Assembly (NCBI GenBank): GCA_009911195.1
Contig: QXWV01000024.1
Location: 1-64,000, forward strand
Length of the DNA stretch: 64,000 nt
Direction: 5' to 3'
From: Lachnospiraceae bacterium
GTDB taxonomy: Bacteria; Bacillota; Clostridia; Lachnospirales; Lachnospiraceae
The translations under genes were made by a program, and so were the position numbers. This document shows, piece after piece, positions 63,430 to 64,000 of the stretch. The notes under the pieces were generated by a model. The model was not told the DNA's origin, did no database searches, and saw only the letters and a program-made list of their open reading frames with translations. Position 1 is the first letter of the stretch. Each line of letters opens with the position of its first letter.

Positions 63430-63825
63430 TCAAAGCTGTTTTTTATCGAAAAGCCGAATTGCAATAAGTAATCCGACAACGGATATAATAACTGAAGTCC
63501 AAGCGGGTATCATAAATTCCCCTAGAACTACTGCCCCAGAAATCAAATCTACATTTTTCAATGTTAAGATGAACGGACTGAATTTAGCAATGGGTTCAGC
63601 CAAACCGGGCAATGATATAAGGGCAACAATACCGCTCGTAAAAAGTATACTTGTGAAAGTCTGCTTAAATATAACGCATCCAATCATCAGAATACTCAAA
63701 TACATAAAACCTACTATCCAAAGCGCAGATGCAGCTAAGATAACATTGGAAAGATTCCTATCATTCCATAAAAATGCAGTGTAACTATAAGTTGAAGCAT
63801 AACCAGTCCAATAGCTGATTGTCAT
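63430..63825 (-). pseudogene. C-terminal part of an ABC-2 type permease
   Basis: 131 residues with four membrane helices, ending with GEFMIPAWTSVIISVVGLLIAIRLFDKKQL, the end of ABC-2 permeases that are normally about 260 residues. The N-terminal half is missing, there is no ribosome site before the first ATG, and the frame begins 8 bp after the ATPase stop. A deletion between the two genes is likely. Possibly still translated, but not as a full permease. Confidence 0.7.
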
Positions 63826-63833
63826 CAGTGCTG

Positions 63834-64000
63834 CTACCGTATATTTTCATGTCCATGTAAGGCTTTTATTTCTGCCAGTGTTCCGCTGACAGCAATTTTT
63901 CCCCCATTCAAAAAGGCGGCATGGTCACAAATACGCTCCACATCTGAAAGAATATGGGTGGAAAACAAAGCTGTTGTCATTCCGCTGATTTTATAGAGAA
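63834..64000 (-). CDS. ABC transporter ATPase, C-terminal part (cut by window edge)
   Basis: The minus strand encodes SGMTTALFSTHILSDVERICD followed by HAAFLNGGKIAVSGTLAEI and KALHGHENIR to a TAG at 63834. STHILSD holds the H-loop His of an ABC ATPase; this form is usual for ABC-2 drug or peptide exporters. The rest lies beyond the window. Paired with the permease remnant. Confidence 0.85.
   Translation of the reverse strand, partial: LYKISGMTTALFSTHILSDVERICDHAAFLNGGKIAVSGTLAEIKALHGHENIR

Overview
The window looks like chromosomal DNA from an anaerobic, endospore-forming Clostridia, most likely a Lachnospiraceae (inference). It carries spore genes (sigH, spoIIP, gpr, a CotH-family gene), a T-box on a cysE-cysS operon, and the Firmicutes order cysS-mrnC-rlmB-...-sigH. 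GC is moderate, with AT-richer accessory patches at about 12.7-16.1 kb and 28.7-33.3 kb. No rRNA, CRISPR array or replication origin was seen.

Layout. (1) 1-2.7 kb: a probable structured small RNA on the minus strand, a large imperfect inverted repeat, and an autoregulated marR-MATE efflux pair. (2) 2.7-12.1 kb: a minus-strand run of metabolism and repair genes (VOC protein, metA, ligA, rluF-like), a CotH/DUF4956/VTC-polymerase cassette, a DUF3737 beta-helix protein and ogt. (3) 12.3-16.7 kb: a decayed integrative element inside a tRNA-Thr gene. The two halves of the split tRNA lie at the ends, an intact tRNA-Thr lies just inside, and the cargo (toxin-antitoxin, recombinase, response-regulator, nucleotidyltransferase and GNAT genes) is mostly broken. 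(4) 16.8-21.9 kb: an RND exporter with a huge coiled-coil insert, its TetR repressor and the operator. (5) 22-28.7 kb: sigH, a repeat-rich SGNH hydrolase, rlmB, mrnC, cysS and cysE under a cysteine T-box. (6) 28.7-33.7 kb: a three-gene island of unknown function under a promoter with a palindrome in its spacer, bordered by dispersed hairpin repeats. (7) 33.7-39.9 kb: hemW, lepA, spoIIP, gpr and divergent rpsT. (8) 40-50.9 kb: a cation/proton antiporter, TPM and zinc-ribbon proteins, a glycosyltransferase with a polytopic membrane protein, acylphosphatase, and a solute-binding lipoprotein with a hybrid histidine kinase. (9) 51-58.6 kb: a ferritin-like protein, corrinoid genes, a sugar kinase-like protein, LrgAB, several small DUF genes and a class D beta-lactamase-like lipoprotein lacking a core segment. 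(10) 58.8-64 kb: an SRAP remnant, an AlkC-like protein, a MerR regulator with two near-identical 19-bp-spacer promoters (MATE pump and serine hydrolase), and a broken ABC-2 transporter at the edge.

Strongest leads for something undescribed: the small RNA at 145-294, the split tRNA-Thr element, the autoregulated unknown operon at 28.7-33.4 kb, and the three dispersed palindromic repeat families that sit at gene and operon boundaries.
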